From the NCBI RefSeq assembly GCF_016031635.1, contig NZ_JACEGD010000002.1:248001-312000 (forward strand): a stretch of 64,000 bases of DNA, written 5' to 3'. Below the pieces are notes generated by a model, which worked only from the letters and a program-made list of their open reading frames with translations, was not told the DNA's origin and made no database searches. Position numbers and translations under genes: made by a program. The stretch comes from Bradyrhizobium diversitatis (GTDB lineage: Bacteria; Pseudomonadota; Alphaproteobacteria; Rhizobiales; Xanthobacteraceae). Within the stretch, counting starts at the first letter, position 1, and each line of letters starts with the position of its first letter. This document shows positions 44,286 through 52,078 of the stretch, piece after piece.

Positions 44286-44443
44286 TGTCGTCCCGGACAA
44301 GCGCGCCCCAAGCGCGCGCCGATCCGGGACCCATAGTCCCAGGACGAGGTCGTTGCGCGAGGCCGGCAACTCCGAGTCCCCGTCACCATATCCGCCGGTG
44401 GCTATGGATCCCGGATCTGCGCTCCGCTTGTCCGGGATGACGG
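44286..44443. repeat. Long palindromic repeat, TGTCGTCCCGGACAAGC family, copy 4
   Basis: Arms TGTCGTCCCGGACAAGC and GCTTGTCCGGGATGACGG, with inner GATCCGGGACCCATAG and CTATGGATCCCGGATC. The linker is more diverged than in the other copies. This copy, the sRNA candidate and the rcdA leader account for the 609-base gap after DUF1192. Confidence 0.8.
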
Positions 44444-44538
44444 CGGAGTGTGTCGCTGAGTTGGGTGACCGCCAACTCTTGTTCCGCCCACTCGGCCGCT
44501 GGCCGACATGGCTAACGAACTCTCAAAAAATTAGCTCG

Positions 44539-44567
44539 TTTACGGTCGATTAAGCTTTCGGGTTTAT
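44539..44567 (+). promoter_or_regulatory. Possible promoter of the candidate sRNA
   Basis: TTTACG (44539-44544), 17 bases, GTTTAT (44562-44567). Both boxes are moderate matches to sigma-70. The position would start the RNA near 44572-44574, just before its first stem. Confidence 0.3.
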
Positions 44568-44571
44568 GACT

Positions 44572-44673
44572 GGAACTGTCCTCGTTTGGACACCGAGTGG
44601 CTCCTGTCCACTCTGTTTGACGCCTCCCTGTTATCAACTTTCAAAGCCGCCGGTCTCCGGCGGCTCTTTTTTT
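44572..44673 (+). ncRNA. Candidate trans-acting sRNA with three stem-loops and exposed CUCC motifs
   Basis: About 100 nucleotides. Stem 1: GUCC-(UCGUUU)-GGAC (44578-44591). Stem 2: GAGUGG-(CUCCUGU)-CCACUC (44595-44613), a perfect 6-bp stem whose loop carries CUCC, complementary to Shine-Dalgarno sequences. A single-stranded part, GACGCCUCCCUGUUAUC, carries a second CCUCC. It ends in the strong terminator of the next entry with seven U. There is no ribosome site or plausible peptide. This design is that of Hfq-dependent alphaproteobacterial sRNAs such as the alpha-r families; which family, if any, I cannot say. Confidence 0.6.
44645..44673 (+). terminator. Strong rho-independent terminator at the end of the sRNA candidate
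   Basis: A perfect 9-bp stem AGCCGCCGG / CCGGCGGCT with a TCT loop, followed by C and seven T (44667-44673). No protein gene ends close before it on this strand, so it terminates an independent short transcript. Confidence 0.85.
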
Positions 44674-44870
44674 GCGCAAAGCGCAGCGGATGCAGTTTCG
44701 CGTCGAGAAGACGTGTCGAAACAGGAATATCCCCTCAGTTGCACTCGCGAGGAATGACCCGCGGAAACCATATCCGCGCTTGTCACTGGACTCCGCGCTC
44801 CGCCCGCGCAATGATTTGTTCATCATAAGCCGGCGCCAAGCCGGACAGTCAGACAGTTGCGTAAGGGGCG

Positions 44871-44878
44871 TTAACCAT
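44871..44878 (+). promoter_or_regulatory. TTAACCAT word (CtrA-like half-site) overlapping the rcdA start
   Basis: TTAACCAT, the eight-base CtrA word reported for rhizobia, runs into the rcdA ATG. A TAA lies six bases before it. The location over the start codon would suit repression rather than activation. It may be chance. Confidence 0.3.
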
Positions 44879-45386
44879 GGAACGTTTGCAGGCCGAAGGC
44901 GCTCTCGTTCAGCTCAGCGAGCGGTTCACCAATTCTGCGGCGTTCGGCGTTCTGTTCCGTGAAGGCATGGACCTCGTCGAAGAGACCGCCGCCTATCTCG
45001 ACGGCGCCGGCCGCGTCGAGGCCAAGGCGCTCGATCGCGCCGTCAGCCTCACCTATGCGACCGAGAGCATGCGCCTCACGACACGCCTGATGCAGCTTGC
45101 CTCCTGGCTGCTGCTGCATCGCGCGGTGAAGGAGGGCGAGATGACGCTGAGCCAGGCCAACCGCGAGAAGACCAAGGTGAAGCTCACCGCGGCCGATCCC
45201 GGTCCCGCCGACACCGTCGAGAAGCTGCCCGCGCAGCTCCAGGACCTGATACATCGCTCGATGAGCCTGCAGACCCGCGTGCGCCGCCTCGACAGCACGA
45301 TCCACACCCCGCCGGCCGAGCACGTGGCGATCGGCAACCCGCTGGTGCCGCACCTCAACGCGCTGAAGGCGGCGTTCGAACGGTAA
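44877..45386 (+). CDS. rcdA: RcdA-like CtrA-proteolysis adaptor (DUF1465)
   Basis: 169 residues, ATG with AAGGGG upstream. The whole matches DUF1465, the family of Caulobacter RcdA: LSERFTNSAAFGVLFREGMDLVEETAAYLDG (helix 1, quoted as key stretch SERF..FREGM) and LTYATESMRLTTRLMQLASWLL. A disordered C-terminal tail with HTPPAEHVAIGNPLVP follows. RcdA recruits substrates to the ClpXP-CpdR complex for cell-cycle proteolysis of CtrA and others. Neighbouring rpmE and DUF1192 fit the conserved locus. Confidence 0.85.
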   Translation: MERLQAEGALVQLSERFTNSAAFGVLFREGMDLVEETAAYLDGAGRVEAKALDRAVSLTYATESMRLTTRLMQLASWLLLHRAVKEGEMTLSQANREKTKVKLTAADPGPADTVEKLPAQLQDLIHRSMSLQTRVRRLDSTIHTPPAEHVAIGNPLVPHLNALKAAFER

Positions 45387-45406
45387 TATTGTCAACAATC
45401 TCGGTC

Positions 45407-45505
45407 GTCATTCCGGGACACGCCACTTGGCGCGGGCCCGGAATCCATACTCCCGATCGTGGTTATGGATTCCGGGCTCGCCCTTCGGGCGCCCCGGAAT
45501 GACGG
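45407..45505. repeat. CATTCCGGGG-family palindrome, copy 3
   Basis: Arms CGTCATTCCGGGACAC and GCCCCGGAATGACGG, with GGAATCCATA and TATGGATTCC inside pairing with each other. Between rcdA and the shared terminator. Confidence 0.75.
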
Positions 45506-45510
45506 CAAAC

Positions 45511-45543
45511 AAAAACGCCCCCGGTCTGCCGGGGGCGTTTTTC
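45511..45543. terminator. Bidirectional rho-independent terminator between rcdA and rpmE
   Basis: A 10-bp GC stem ACGCCCCCGG / CCGGGGGCGT with a TCTG loop, flanked by A-run on the left and T-run on the right, so it can end both the plus-strand rcdA and the minus-strand rpmE transcripts. Confidence 0.88.
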
Positions 45544-45564
45544 GTCTCCAGCCTTGCGGCCGGC

Positions 45565-45792
45565 TCAATCCTTTTTGAGAAAGCCCGAAAACTTCTTCTG
45601 GAAGCGCGAAACGCGGCCGCCGCGGTCCATGATCTGCGTGGAGCCGCCGGTCCAGGCCGGGTGCGACTTCGGGTCGATGTCGAGGTTCAGCGTGTCGCCT
45701 TCCTTGCCCCAGGTCGAGCGGGTCAGGTACTCGGTTCCGTCGGTCATGACGACCTTAATCGTATGATAATCCGGATGAATTTCGGCTTTCAT
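45565..45792 (-). CDS. rpmE: 50S ribosomal protein L31, Cys-free (zinc-independent) form
   Basis: 75 residues, ATG with GAGGAA upstream. [22 protein letters not shown] is the L31 opening, then [25 protein letters not shown]. It contains no Cys, so it lacks the CxxC zinc ribbon of the C+ form. It sits at the central protuberance of the large subunit. Monocistronic with the shared terminator. Confidence 0.95.
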   Translation of the reverse strand: MKAEIHPDYHTIKVVMTDGTEYLTRSTWGKEGDTLNLDIDPKSHPAWTGGSTQIMDRGGRVSRFQKKFSGFLKKD

Positions 45793-45989
45793 GGCAATTC
45801 CTCGGCGCTCCGGCGCCTTCTTGGGTGGCTAGCGAATGACGGATTTGGGCGGCTCTATACCGCACGAAACCTCGCAAAACAAGCCATGTCGGGCCGTCGA
45901 ACCGGGTTTGCCCCTAAGGGACTTCCCGGATTTGCCACTACCCCTACACCGGCCTATTGGGAGCAAACCAATGCAATAGGTCGGATATC

Positions 45990-47840
45990 ATGAGCGCAGT
46001 GGAACGGCTTGATGACCAGCATGTCAATCGGCCCGCAATGAATGCCGCGGACATCCCGTCGATCGAGGCCGAGCTGATCGAAGAGCCCGCCAAGGGGCGC
46101 GCCAAGCTGCGGCCGCTGCTTGCGCTCGCGCCTTATGTGAGCCGCTATCGCGGCCGGGCGGCGCTGGCCTTCGTCGCGCTCACGGTCGCCGCGCTGACGA
46201 CGCTGCTGGTGCCGATCGCGGTGCGAAGGATGATCGATTTCGGCCTGACGCCTGAGGGCATCGAGCTGATCAACAGCTACTTCTCGGTGATGCTCGCGGT
46301 GGTGGGCGTGCTCGCGCTCGCGAGCGCGGCGCGCTACTATCTCGTGATGACGATCGGCGAACGCATCGTCGCCGACCTCAGGCGCGACGTCTTCGCCCAT
46401 CTGCTCTCGCTCTCCCCCGCCTTCTTCGATTCCGCCCGCAGCGGCGAATTGATCTCGCGGCTCACCGCCGACACGACCCAGCTCAAATCGGCCGTCGGCG
46501 CCTCGGTCTCGATCGCGTTGCGCAACCTGATGATGTTCCTGGGCGCCGCGGCGATGATGGTGATCACGAGCCCGAAGCTGTCCGGCTTCGTGCTGCTGGC
46601 CATTCCCTTGATCGTGCTGCCGCTGGTGGCCTTCGGGCGCTGGGTGCGGCGCCTGTCGCGCAATGCACAGGACACGCTCGCCGAAGCCTCGGCCTATGCC
46701 GGCGAGCTGGTCGGCGCGATCCGCACCGTCCAGGCCTATACCAGCGAGCAGTTTGCCGAGAAGCGTTTCGGCGGCGAGGTCGAACAGGCCTATGAAGCCG
46801 CGCGAACCTCGACCCAGGCCCGCTCCGTGCTCACGGCCATCATCATCTTCATCGTGTTCGCAAGCGTGGTCGCCATCCTCTGGATCGGCTCGCACGACGT
46901 GCTCTCCGGCGCGATTACGCCGGGCCGGCTCGGCCAGTTCGTGCTCTATGCCGTGTTCGCCGCGGCGGGCCTCGGCCAGCTCAGCGAGGTCTGGGGCGAG
47001 GTCTCGGCCGCCTCCGGCGCGGCCGAGCGCCTGTTCGAGATCCTGCACGTGAAGCCCGAGATCACAGCGCCCGCGGCGCCGCTTGCGCTGCCGGTGCCCG
47101 CGCGCGGCGAGGTCGGTTTCGATCAGGTCAGCTTCGCCTATCCGGCGCGGTCCGACGTCAAGGTGCTCGACGCCGTGTCGTTCACCGTGCGCCCCGGCGA
47201 GAAGGTCGCGATCGTCGGTCCCTCCGGCGCCGGCAAGAGCACGATCTTTCATCTTCTGCTGCGCTTCTACGATCCGCGCAGCGGGACGATCTCGCTCGAC
47301 GGCGTGCCGGTCAGATCCGCCGACCCGCGCGATTTCCGCGCCCGCATCGCGCTGGTGCCGCAGGACTCGGTGGTGTTCGCCGCGACCGCCCGCGAGAACA
47401 TCCGCTTCGGCCGGCCCGATGCGAGCGATGCCGAGGTCGAGCGTGCCGCCGAGCTCGCGCACGCCGCCGAGTTCATCCGCCGCCTGCCCGAAGGTTTCGA
47501 GACGGCGCTCGGCGAGCGCGGCGTGACGCTGTCCGGCGGCCAGCGCCAGCGAATTGCGATCGCGCGCGCCATCCTGCGCGATGCGCCGCTGCTGCTGCTG
47601 GACGAGGCCACGTCCGCGCTCGACGCCGAAAGCGAGACGCTGGTGCAGACCGCGCTGGAAGAGCTGATGCGCCACCGCACCACGCTCGTCATCGCGCATC
47701 GCCTCGCCACCGTGCTCTCCTGCGACCGCATCCTGGTGATGGACCAGGGCCGGATCGTCGAGCAGGGCACGCATGCCGAGCTCGTGGCGGCGAACGGACT
47801 CTATGCGAGGCTGGCGCGGCTGCAGTTCGAGGGGGCGTGA
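45990..47840 (+). CDS. ABC exporter, fused permease and ATPase (MsbA-like half transporter)
   Basis: 616 residues from ATG 45990; an earlier in-frame start at 45957 is possible. Six membrane segments (about 40-325), then the nucleotide-binding domain (about 360-600): Walker [10 protein letters not shown], signature LSGGQRQR, Walker [13 protein letters not shown], and the H-loop AHRL. Half transporters of this form work as homodimers and export lipids, peptides or drugs. The substrate is not shown. A GNAT gene lies on the other strand at the end. Confidence 0.93.
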   Translation: MSAVERLDDQHVNRPAMNAADIPSIEAELIEEPAKGRAKLRPLLALAPYVSRYRGRAALAFVALTVAALTTLLVPIAVRRMIDFGLTPEGIELINSYFSVMLAVVGVLALASAARYYLVMTIGERIVADLRRDVFAHLLSLSPAFFDSARSGELISRLTADTTQLKSAVGASVSIALRNLMMFLGAAAMMVITSPKLSGFVLLAIPLIVLPLVAFGRWVRRLSRNAQDTLAEASAYAGELVGAIRTVQAYTSEQFAEKRFGGEVEQAYEAARTSTQARSVLTAIIIFIVFASVVAILWIGSHDVLSGAITPGRLGQFVLYAVFAAAGLGQLSEVWGEVSAASGAAERLFEILHVKPEITAPAAPLALPVPARGEVGFDQVSFAYPARSDVKVLDAVSFTVRPGEKVAIVGPSGAGKSTIFHLLLRFYDPRSGTISLDGVPVRSADPRDFRARIALVPQDSVVFAATARENIRFGRPDASDAEVERAAELAHAAEFIRRLPEGFETALGERGVTLSGGQRQRIAIARAILRDAPLLLLDEATSALDAESETLVQTALEELMRHRTTLVIAHRLATVLSCDRILVMDQGRIVEQGTHAELVAANGLYARLARLQFEGA

Positions 47841-47864
47841 GAGGGGCAACGCTGGAGAGAACGC

Positions 47865-48314
47865 CTACGCCTTCCACACCATCTTCAGCACCGGCCGGCC
47901 CGAGGTCGGGTTCACGTCGTCGCCGGCATGGGCAAAGCCGTTGCGCTCGTAGAAGCGGATGGCGCGGGCATTGTCCTTGTTGACGAGCAGCGTGATTCCT
48001 CCCGGCGAGAGACGCTTGGCCTCGTCCACCAGCAGCCGCGCTGCATCCGAGCCCCAATGCTCCGGATCGACCACGAGCTGGTCGAGATAGCCTTCGCCAT
48101 CGATCGTGACGAAACCGGTCAGCGCACCATCCTGCTCCGCCACCGCGATCGAGGCCTTCGGCACCAGGTCCTTGCGCCAGCGCTCGCGCCACCATTCCAG
48201 CCGTGCCGCGAAGTCGATCTGCGGATAGGCCTGCTGCCAGGTGCGATGCCAGAGCTCGATCGCCGCGGCTTCGTCCTCGGGTCGGTAAGGGCGGAGGTGA
48301 AGCGCAGAGATCAT
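47865..48314 (-). CDS. GNAT family N-acetyltransferase
   Basis: 149 residues. LRPYRPEDEAAAIELWHRTWQQAYP is the N-terminal helix region, and VDPEHWGSDAARLLVDEAKRL is the acetyl-CoA-binding motif (a variant of R/Q-x-x-G-x-G/A). NKDNARAIRFYERNGFA is motif B. It acetylates an amine substrate that cannot be told from sequence. Convergent with the ABC exporter, 24 bases apart. Confidence 0.9.
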   Translation of the reverse strand: MISALHLRPYRPEDEAAAIELWHRTWQQAYPQIDFAARLEWWRERWRKDLVPKASIAVAEQDGALTGFVTIDGEGYLDQLVVDPEHWGSDAARLLVDEAKRLSPGGITLLVNKDNARAIRFYERNGFAHAGDDVNPTSGRPVLKMVWKA

Positions 48315-48324
48315 TGTTGGGCTC

Positions 48325-48404
48325 CGTCATTCCGGGGCGCCCAGAGGGCGAACCCGGAATCTCGAGATTCCGGGTTCGATGCTTCGCATCGCCCCGGAAC
48401 GACT
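48325..48404. repeat. CATTCCGGGG-family palindrome, copy 4
   Basis: CGTCATTCCGGGGCG and CGCCCCGGAACGAC arms; inside, GAACCCGGAATCTCGAG pairs with CTCGAGATTCCGGGTTC. It fills the gap between the OmpA-like gene and the GNAT gene. Confidence 0.75.
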
Positions 48405-48420
48405 GCCACAAGCGACTCCA

Positions 48421-49449
48421 CTACCGCTCCGTCAGCTTCAGCTCGATGCGGCGGTTGCGCTTGTAGGCCTCCTCGGTGTTCCCTGGATCGAGCGGCTGGA
48501 ATTCGCCGAAGCCGGCCGCGACGAGACGCTGGGCGGGCACGCCGAGCGAGATGAGATATTGCACCACCGAGATCGAGCGCGCCGCGGACAGGTCCCAGTT
48601 CGACTTGAAGTTCGGGCCGTTGACCGGACGCACATCGGTATGGCCGTCGACGCGCAGCACCCAGGGGATCTCGCTCGGGATCTTCTTGTCGAGCTCGATC
48701 AGCGCAGTCGCCAGCGTGTCGAGCTCGGCGCGCCCCTCGGGCAGCAGCGTCGCTTGGCCGGTATCGAAGAACACTTCGGACTGGAACACGAAGCGGTCGC
48801 CGACGATGCGGATGTCGGGGCGGTTGCCGAGGATGGCGCGCAGGCGGCCGAAGAATTCGGAGCGGTAGCGCGACAATTCCTGCACGCGCTGCGCCAGGGC
48901 AACGTTCAGGCGAGAGCCCAGATCGGCAATTCGATTTTGCGATTCCTTGTCGCGCTTCTCGCTGGCATCCAGCGCCTCTTCCAGCGCCGCCAATTGCCGC
49001 CTGAGCGCGCTGATCTGCTGGTTCAACACCTCGATCTGCGCCAAGGCCCGCGCCGAGACCGCCTTCTCCGAGTCCAGCGCCTTGCCGAGTTCGGCGGTCT
49101 TGCCTTGCGCGTCGTTGCCGGCGGCGGCAAGGCCGTCATAGAGACCCTTGATGCGGTCGCGCTCGGACTCGGCCGAGGCGAGGCCCGCCCTCAATTGCGA
49201 GACCTGGTCGTCGAGGCTGAGCTTGCCGAGCTTTTCCAGCGACAGGAGCTCGTTGAGCTGGGCGATCTTGGCGTTGAGCTGTTCCAGCGCCTTGTCCTTG
49301 CCGGTGACCTCCTGCGACAGGAAGAACTGTACGACCAGAAACACCGACAGCAGGAACACGATCGACAGCACCAGCGTCGACAGCGCGTCGACGAAGCCGG
49401 GCCAGTAGTTGAAAGCGCCTTCGCTGCGGCGGCCGCGCGCTAGAGCCAT
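48421..49449 (-). CDS. OmpA/MotB-type peptidoglycan-binding membrane protein
   Basis: 342 residues. One membrane helix near the N-terminus (about 18-42) starts with PGFVDALSTLVL, in which the Asp is at the place of the proton-carrying Asp of MotB. A long coiled coil (about 48-170) leads to a C-terminal OmpA domain (about 225-340) with FFDTGQATLLPEGRAELD, VDGHTDVRP and NWDLSAARS. The MotA/TolQ-like gene lies upstream on the same strand; together they form a proton-driven membrane complex. Not part of a flagellar cluster. Confidence 0.9.
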   Translation of the reverse strand: MALARGRRSEGAFNYWPGFVDALSTLVLSIVFLLSVFLVVQFFLSQEVTGKDKALEQLNAKIAQLNELLSLEKLGKLSLDDQVSQLRAGLASAESERDRIKGLYDGLAAAGNDAQGKTAELGKALDSEKAVSARALAQIEVLNQQISALRRQLAALEEALDASEKRDKESQNRIADLGSRLNVALAQRVQELSRYRSEFFGRLRAILGNRPDIRIVGDRFVFQSEVFFDTGQATLLPEGRAELDTLATALIELDKKIPSEIPWVLRVDGHTDVRPVNGPNFKSNWDLSAARSISVVQYLISLGVPAQRLVAAGFGEFQPLDPGNTEEAYKRNRRIELKLTER

Positions 49450-49470
49450 TTACGTCTCTCCGTTTCTCTC

Positions 49471-49626
49471 GTGTCCCGGACGCGGTGCAGCGCCTTGGCG
49501 ATGCGCCGCTGAGCCGGGACCCAGCGTTAGGTAGAAGATTCTGGGCCCCGGCTCAGCGATGCATCACCATAGCGTGTCGAAGACGCGCGTGGACGCGCTT
49601 CTGGTGCTGCATTGCGTCCGGGGCAC
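49471..49626. repeat. Palindromic repeat (GTCCCGGACGCGGTGCAGC...GCTGCATTGCGTCCGGGGCAC)
   Basis: About 156 bases with inverted ends. Inside, GCTGAGCCGGGACCCAG pairs with CTGGGCCCCGGCTCAGC. A third type of long intergenic palindrome in this window. It separates the MotA-like and OmpA-like genes, so their coupling must span it. Confidence 0.75.
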
Positions 49627-49644
49627 GAAACCTCCGTCCTCGCC

Positions 49645-50673
49645 TCAGCTCTTCTCCGGCTGACGCGCGATGCGCTCCAGCAGGCGCCGGATCTCGCGGT
49701 TCTGCTCGCCCTGGCCGTCGGCCCATTCGCGGATCATCTGCTGCTCGGTGCGCATGTGCGAGACCAGCGCCTGGATCGCCTCGGCAAGGCTCGCCATCGC
49801 CGCCGTTGTGCCGCGGCTGGCGCTGCCTTCCTCGAACACGGAGCGCAGCCGTTCGACCGCGGCCTGGAGCTCGCCGCTGGCGACGCCGCCGCCTGCCGCA
49901 ACCGGCGGCGCTTCGCCGTTGCCATATTCGCGCACGGTGGTGGCGAGCCAGTCTTCGAGGTCGGTGTAGAAGCGGTTCTGCGCCTGGCTCGATTGCAGGT
50001 CGAGGAAGCCGAGGATCAGGGAGCCGGCGAGGCCGAACAGCGAGCTGGAGAACGAGATCCCCATGCCGCCGAGCGGGGCGGCGAGGCCCTCCTTGAGCGT
50101 GTCGAACAGCGAGCCGGCGTCGCCGCCGACCTTGAGCCCGTCGATCACCTTGCCGACCGAGCCGACCGTCTCGATCAAGCCCCAGAAGGTGCCGAGCAGG
50201 CCGAGGAAGACAAGGAGGCCGGTCATATAGCGCGAGATGTCGCGGGCCTCGTCGAGGCGCGTCGCGATGGAATCGAGCAGATGCCGCATCGTGGTCTGGG
50301 TGATGGTCATCCGCCCGGAGCGCTCGCCGCCGAGGATCGCCGCCATCGGCGCCAGCAGCTTCGGGTGCCGGGCCGGTGCCAGGCCGGGGTCGGCGATACG
50401 GAAATTGTTGACCCAGGAGACTTCGGGATAGAGCCGGATGACCTGGCGGAAGGCCAGCACGATGCCGATGAACAGCACCGCCCCGATCAGGGCATTGAGC
50501 CCGGGATTGGCGAAGAAAGCTTGGATGATCTGCTTGTAGAGCACCACGCCAACCAGCGTGCACAGCACCAGGAAGACCAGCATCCGCACCAGGAAGACGC
50601 TGGGCGAGGACAGTTTCGTGTACTCGATATCCAAGGTGGAGCGGGAAGTCCCAGACGGCATGGTCGGTATCAT
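49645..50673 (-). CDS. MotA/TolQ/ExbB-type proton channel protein
   Basis: 342 residues. Two membrane helices at about 28-50 and 60-78, a cytosolic loop, then GLLVFLGLLGTFWGLIETVGSV (about 155-176) and GMGISFSSSLFGLAGSLILGF (about 207-228), the two conserved channel helices of the family. A helical C-terminal tail of about 100 residues follows. It pairs with the OmpA/MotB-like protein to make a stator-like complex. The partner gene lies downstream across a 195-base gap with a palindromic repeat. The load that it drives is unknown. Confidence 0.88.
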   Translation of the reverse strand: MIPTMPSGTSRSTLDIEYTKLSSPSVFLVRMLVFLVLCTLVGVVLYKQIIQAFFANPGLNALIGAVLFIGIVLAFRQVIRLYPEVSWVNNFRIADPGLAPARHPKLLAPMAAILGGERSGRMTITQTTMRHLLDSIATRLDEARDISRYMTGLLVFLGLLGTFWGLIETVGSVGKVIDGLKVGGDAGSLFDTLKEGLAAPLGGMGISFSSSLFGLAGSLILGFLDLQSSQAQNRFYTDLEDWLATTVREYGNGEAPPVAAGGGVASGELQAAVERLRSVFEEGSASRGTTAAMASLAEAIQALVSHMRTEQQMIREWADGQGEQNREIRRLLERIARQPEKS

Positions 50674-50829
50674 CCGTTACGTAAGCTTGCTTGCGGTGCG
50701 CACTATGGCACAGCGCCCGCCCAAAAAAAGCGCCGGATGCGCCAATTTCGGGGACAGCCTGGGGAACCGGGGCCGGAAGCGGCGCTTTGATGAGCAGGTA
50801 TCTGCAGAAGCTCACCATTCGGGAGGTGC

Positions 50830-51849
50830 ATGAGCGTCGTTTCCGCGATCATCGGGAGTGCCGAACACGTGCCGCTGCCGGACGTGGTCATCCGTGCTGC
50901 GATCCAGCGCTTGTGCTCCCGCACGGCGAGCCGCCTGTCCGCGCTGGGCGCCGCCGATGACGCCGCCTTCGCAGGGCGGATGATGCTGCGGCCGATTGCC
51001 GAGGGTGCGGGGACCCGGCACGACGAGGCGCCTGCTTCCTTCTTCGCCGAGATGCTCGGCCCCAACCGCAAATTCTCCTCCTGCTTCTACAAGACCGACG
51101 CGAGCACCTTGCGGGAGGCGGAGGAGGAGGCGCTGCGCCAGACCGTCGAGCATGCCGGTCTTGCCGACGGCCAGGCCATCCTCGAGCTCGGTTGCGGCTG
51201 GGGCTCGCTGTCGCTGTGGATGGCGCGGCAGTTTCCTCATGCAAAGGTGACGGTGGTGTCGGGCTCGCAGGCGCAGTGCGCCCATGTCGAGGAGGAGGCG
51301 CGGCTCCGCGGACTCCTGAACCTGCGCGCGGTCACCGCGGACATGAACGTGTTCGCGCCCGAAGGCCAGTTCGACCGCATCGTCTCGATTGAGATGTTCG
51401 GGCAGATGACGAACTGGCGCAAGCTGATGACACGCGTGCGGTCATGGCTGGCGTCGGAGGGGCGGCTCTTTATGCAGGTCGCCACCCATCGCTCGGGCTC
51501 GCAGCTGTTCGACCGGCTCGATCGCAACGACTGGATCGCGCAGCATGTCTTTACGAGCGGGCTGATGCCGAGTCATCATCTCGTCAGGCAATTCGACGAT
51601 ATCCTTGCGATCGAGAAGGAATGGTGCTGGAGCGGTACGCATTACCAGCGCACCGCCAACGACTGGCTCGCCAATTTCGATGCGCATCGCGGCCCCATCG
51701 AGACGTCCTTGCGCAGGGTCTACGGCGAGGAGACTGCTCGTTGCATGCGTCGCTGGCGCTGGTTCCTCCTCGCAACATCCGGCCTGTTCGGCTACGCCGG
51801 TGGAACCGAATGGGGAATCAGCCATTATCGGCTGAAAGCCGCGGAGTGA
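50830..51849 (+). CDS. Cyclopropane-fatty-acid synthase-like SAM methyltransferase
   Basis: 339 residues, ATG after GGGAGG. The SAM-binding motif ILELGCGWGSLSLWMA and the following KVTVVSGSQAQ, DRIVSIEMFGQM and HVFTSGLMPSHH match the CFA synthase / SAM-dependent methyltransferase family (COG2230). The protein is shorter than true CFA synthases (about 380-400) because the N-terminal part is reduced. Substrate may be an unsaturated lipid or another compound. Divergent from the MotA-like gene. Confidence 0.85.
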   Translation: MSVVSAIIGSAEHVPLPDVVIRAAIQRLCSRTASRLSALGAADDAAFAGRMMLRPIAEGAGTRHDEAPASFFAEMLGPNRKFSSCFYKTDASTLREAEEEALRQTVEHAGLADGQAILELGCGWGSLSLWMARQFPHAKVTVVSGSQAQCAHVEEEARLRGLLNLRAVTADMNVFAPEGQFDRIVSIEMFGQMTNWRKLMTRVRSWLASEGRLFMQVATHRSGSQLFDRLDRNDWIAQHVFTSGLMPSHHLVRQFDDILAIEKEWCWSGTHYQRTANDWLANFDAHRGPIETSLRRVYGEETARCMRRWRWFLLATSGLFGYAGGTEWGISHYRLKAAE

Positions 51850-52078
51850 TTGCGGTGTTCGGTCGCAGCACGCGGCGGTGGAACTGGACTCACAATCCGG
51901 TGATTCGGAAAAAGGCTTCTGAAGTCAACGAGTTAGGTCGTGTGACAATGAGCCGCCTGCAACACGCGTTGCGTCGCAGCAAGTCCACTCTATTTTGACG
52001 GCATCGGCCGCGCGAACGGAGTCCAGGATGGGCCCATTGCGCGTGATCAGTATCAACAACATCGGGGCACTACACTTC

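Noticed and set aside
44566..44757. A 63-codon ORF across the sRNA candidate
   Set aside because: No ribosome site, runs through a strong terminator and has no protein-like pattern.
45954..47849. A 631-codon minus-strand frame over the ABC exporter
   Set aside because: Antisense shadow; the plus frame has all ABC motifs.
48421..50673. Zorya anti-phage system
   Set aside because: The MotA/MotB-like pair resembles ZorAB in outline, but no ZorC, ZorD or ZorE gene is near; neighbours are ordinary chromosomal genes.
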